Source: Halalkalibacter nanhaiisediminis (GTDB lineage Bacteria > Bacillota > Bacilli > Bacillales > Bacillaceae_D). Taken from it: a stretch of DNA of 64,000 nt. The translations under genes were made by a program, and so were the position numbers. The DNA lies in NCBI RefSeq assembly GCF_007830185.1, contig NZ_VLKZ01000002.1, positions 372,001 through 436,000 on the forward strand. The letters run 5' to 3'. Below are positions 63,320-64,000 of this stretch, piece after piece. Below the pieces are notes generated by a model. It was not told where the DNA came from. It worked only from the letters and a program-made list of their open reading frames with translations, and did no database searches. Position 1 is the stretch's first letter. Every line of letters begins with the position of its first letter.

Positions 63320-63358
63320 AAAGGTGTCACAAAAGGGCTTTCAACCTTTTATGACACC
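63320..63358 (-). terminator. Terminator of the SleL-like gene
   Basis: GGTGTCA(T)AAAAGG pairs with CCTTTT(G)TGACACC around 8 bases on the minus strand, ending in TTTTTCTTT. Confidence 0.82.
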
Positions 63359-63369
63359 ACCCATGAGTA

Positions 63370-64000
63370 TTAGACCCGTTTTCTAACATTAAAATTATCT
63401 TCAACTAACAACCAATTTTGCGGAAATTCAATTCTAAGTACCCAATAACTGACTCCACGTAAATTTAACTCTTTGACCAAATCAAATTTCGCTTGAATAC
63501 TTCTTGCATCCTCAAACCATACTTCGTGGTCTTTTCCTTGCTCATCGCGATAAGTGAAATAAGGTGATTGTGCCTGTTCATCGTATTGAATCGGTACACC
63601 ATATTTTGCAGCTATTTGAATAGCTTCTTGTGGACTGATCGCCCGTGCAAATGCGCCTCCTGGTACATAAGGGAGTGTCCAATCATACCCGTAAAGGGGG
63701 ATTCCCATCAAAATTTTATCATTTGGCATGACCGATACCGCATACTCAACAACTCTCCTTACTTGATTCAACGGTGCTACAGCCATTGGTGGTCCACCAC
63801 TCCAGCCCCATTCGTACGTCATCAGTACGGAATAATCAACTATTTCCCCGTGAGCAGGATAATCATGCGCTTCATACCATGCACCAACTTGTTCACCACT
63901 TACTTTAGGAGCAAGTGCTGTTGAAATAGTAAATCCTTGTTCACGTGTCCGTTTAGCCGCTAATCTTAAAAAGTCATTATATTGCTGGCGATCTTCTGGC
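63370..64000 (-). CDS. SleL/YaaH-like spore-cortex glycosidase (GH18), 5' part outside the window
   Basis: The C-terminal 210 residues of a glycoside-hydrolase-18 protein, open to the right edge. VSGEQVGAWYEAHDY, DYSVLMTYEWGWSGGPPMAVAP, ILMGIPLYGYDWTLPY and VSYWVLRIEFPQNWLLVEDNF (blocks) are all typical of YaaH/SleL, the N-acetylglucosaminidase that degrades the cortex in germination. The catalytic DxxDxDxE motif and LysM domains would be in the missing part. Family members usually have G in the YWVLG position; here R is present. Confidence 0.9.
   Translation of the reverse strand, partial: PEDRQQYNDFLRLAAKRTREQGFTISTALAPKVSGEQVGAWYEAHDYPAHGEIVDYSVLMTYEWGWSGGPPMAVAPLNQVRRVVEYAVSVMPNDKILMGIPLYGYDWTLPYVPGGAFARAISPQEAIQIAAKYGVPIQYDEQAQSPYFTYRDEQGKDHEVWFEDARSIQAKFDLVKELNLRGVSYWVLRIEFPQNWLLVEDNFNVRKRV

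Overview
The window reads as a chromosomal segment of a low-GC, endospore-forming Bacillaceae bacterium. Spore genes are present (an H-type SASP, the SASP Tlp, a SleL/YaaH-type cortex hydrolase at the right edge). So are a bacillithiol-system YtxJ, the odhAB pair, Bacillus-type TPP and preQ1-I riboswitches, and AGGAGG-class ribosome binding sites throughout. Gene content resembles alkaliphilic or soil Bacillus relatives, but the species cannot be fixed from sequence alone.

Layout. 1-5.9 kb: a coiled-coil protein cut by the window edge, an unrecognised polytopic membrane protein, an NCS2-type purine permease, a 36-aa membrane microprotein, YtxJ and a DegV protein. 6-12.2 kb: RecQ, an ABC-F protein, an EamA transporter, a DedA protein and small hypotheticals. 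12.3-16.5 kb: odhAB for the TCA cycle. 16.7-24.3 kb: a Cys-rich protein, a nitroreductase, a NifS-type cysteine desulfurase, a methyltransferase/FAD-monooxygenase pair, a lytic transglycosylase and a YtaF-like protein. 24.4-28.9 kb: TPP riboswitch with thiC, a PAP2 phosphatase, sspH and a YqgX-type hydrolase. 28.9-33.1 kb: a scarred region with a decayed sspH copy, an orphan ABC binding protein, two ~343-bp direct repeats that each carry the same 72-residue protein, a tyrosine-integrase pseudogene and a histidine-phosphatase gene. 33.2-35.8 kb: queCDEF with a preQ1-I riboswitch and attenuator. 35.9-44 kb: aminopeptidase, small membrane and zinc-ribbon proteins, an esterase, msrA, yuzF, a HesB-fold protein, cheV and a SurA-N-like lipoprotein. 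44.2-46.8 kb: two predicted selenoprotein genes around a dipeptidase, an Hsp20 and a YppG protein. 46.9-55.4 kb: an MFS transporter, ykuI, metA, an RNase H-like protein, a PHP phosphatase, nadE and a MetX-like hydrolase. 55.6-58.6 kb: an aldo/keto reductase, a single-chain tandem HxlR regulator and an iron alcohol dehydrogenase. 58.7-64 kb: two hotdog thioesterases, tlp with a textbook sigma-G promoter, a double-AAA SpoVK/CbbX-type ATPase, an EamA transporter and a partial SleL-like glycosidase.

The most notable observation is a pair of small HesB-like genes (minus strand, 44288-44557 and 46455-46769). Each is interrupted by one in-frame TGA. In the first gene the TGA falls exactly where HesB/IscA proteins carry their conserved cysteine. 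Downstream of each TGA lies the same 14-nt hairpin core (GCTCTGGATGAGCC), 25 and 28 nt away, which is suitable distance for a bacterial SECIS element. Standard gene calling truncates or misses both. They are best read as selenocysteine-containing proteins, which predicts selABCD elsewhere in the genome.

Other points of interest are the tandem HxlR fusion, the duplicated cassette whose two copies differ only at synonymous coding sites, the decayed sspH and integrase remnants, three microproteins with strong ribosome binding sites and their own terminators, and a good catabolite-response element upstream of the MetX-like gene.
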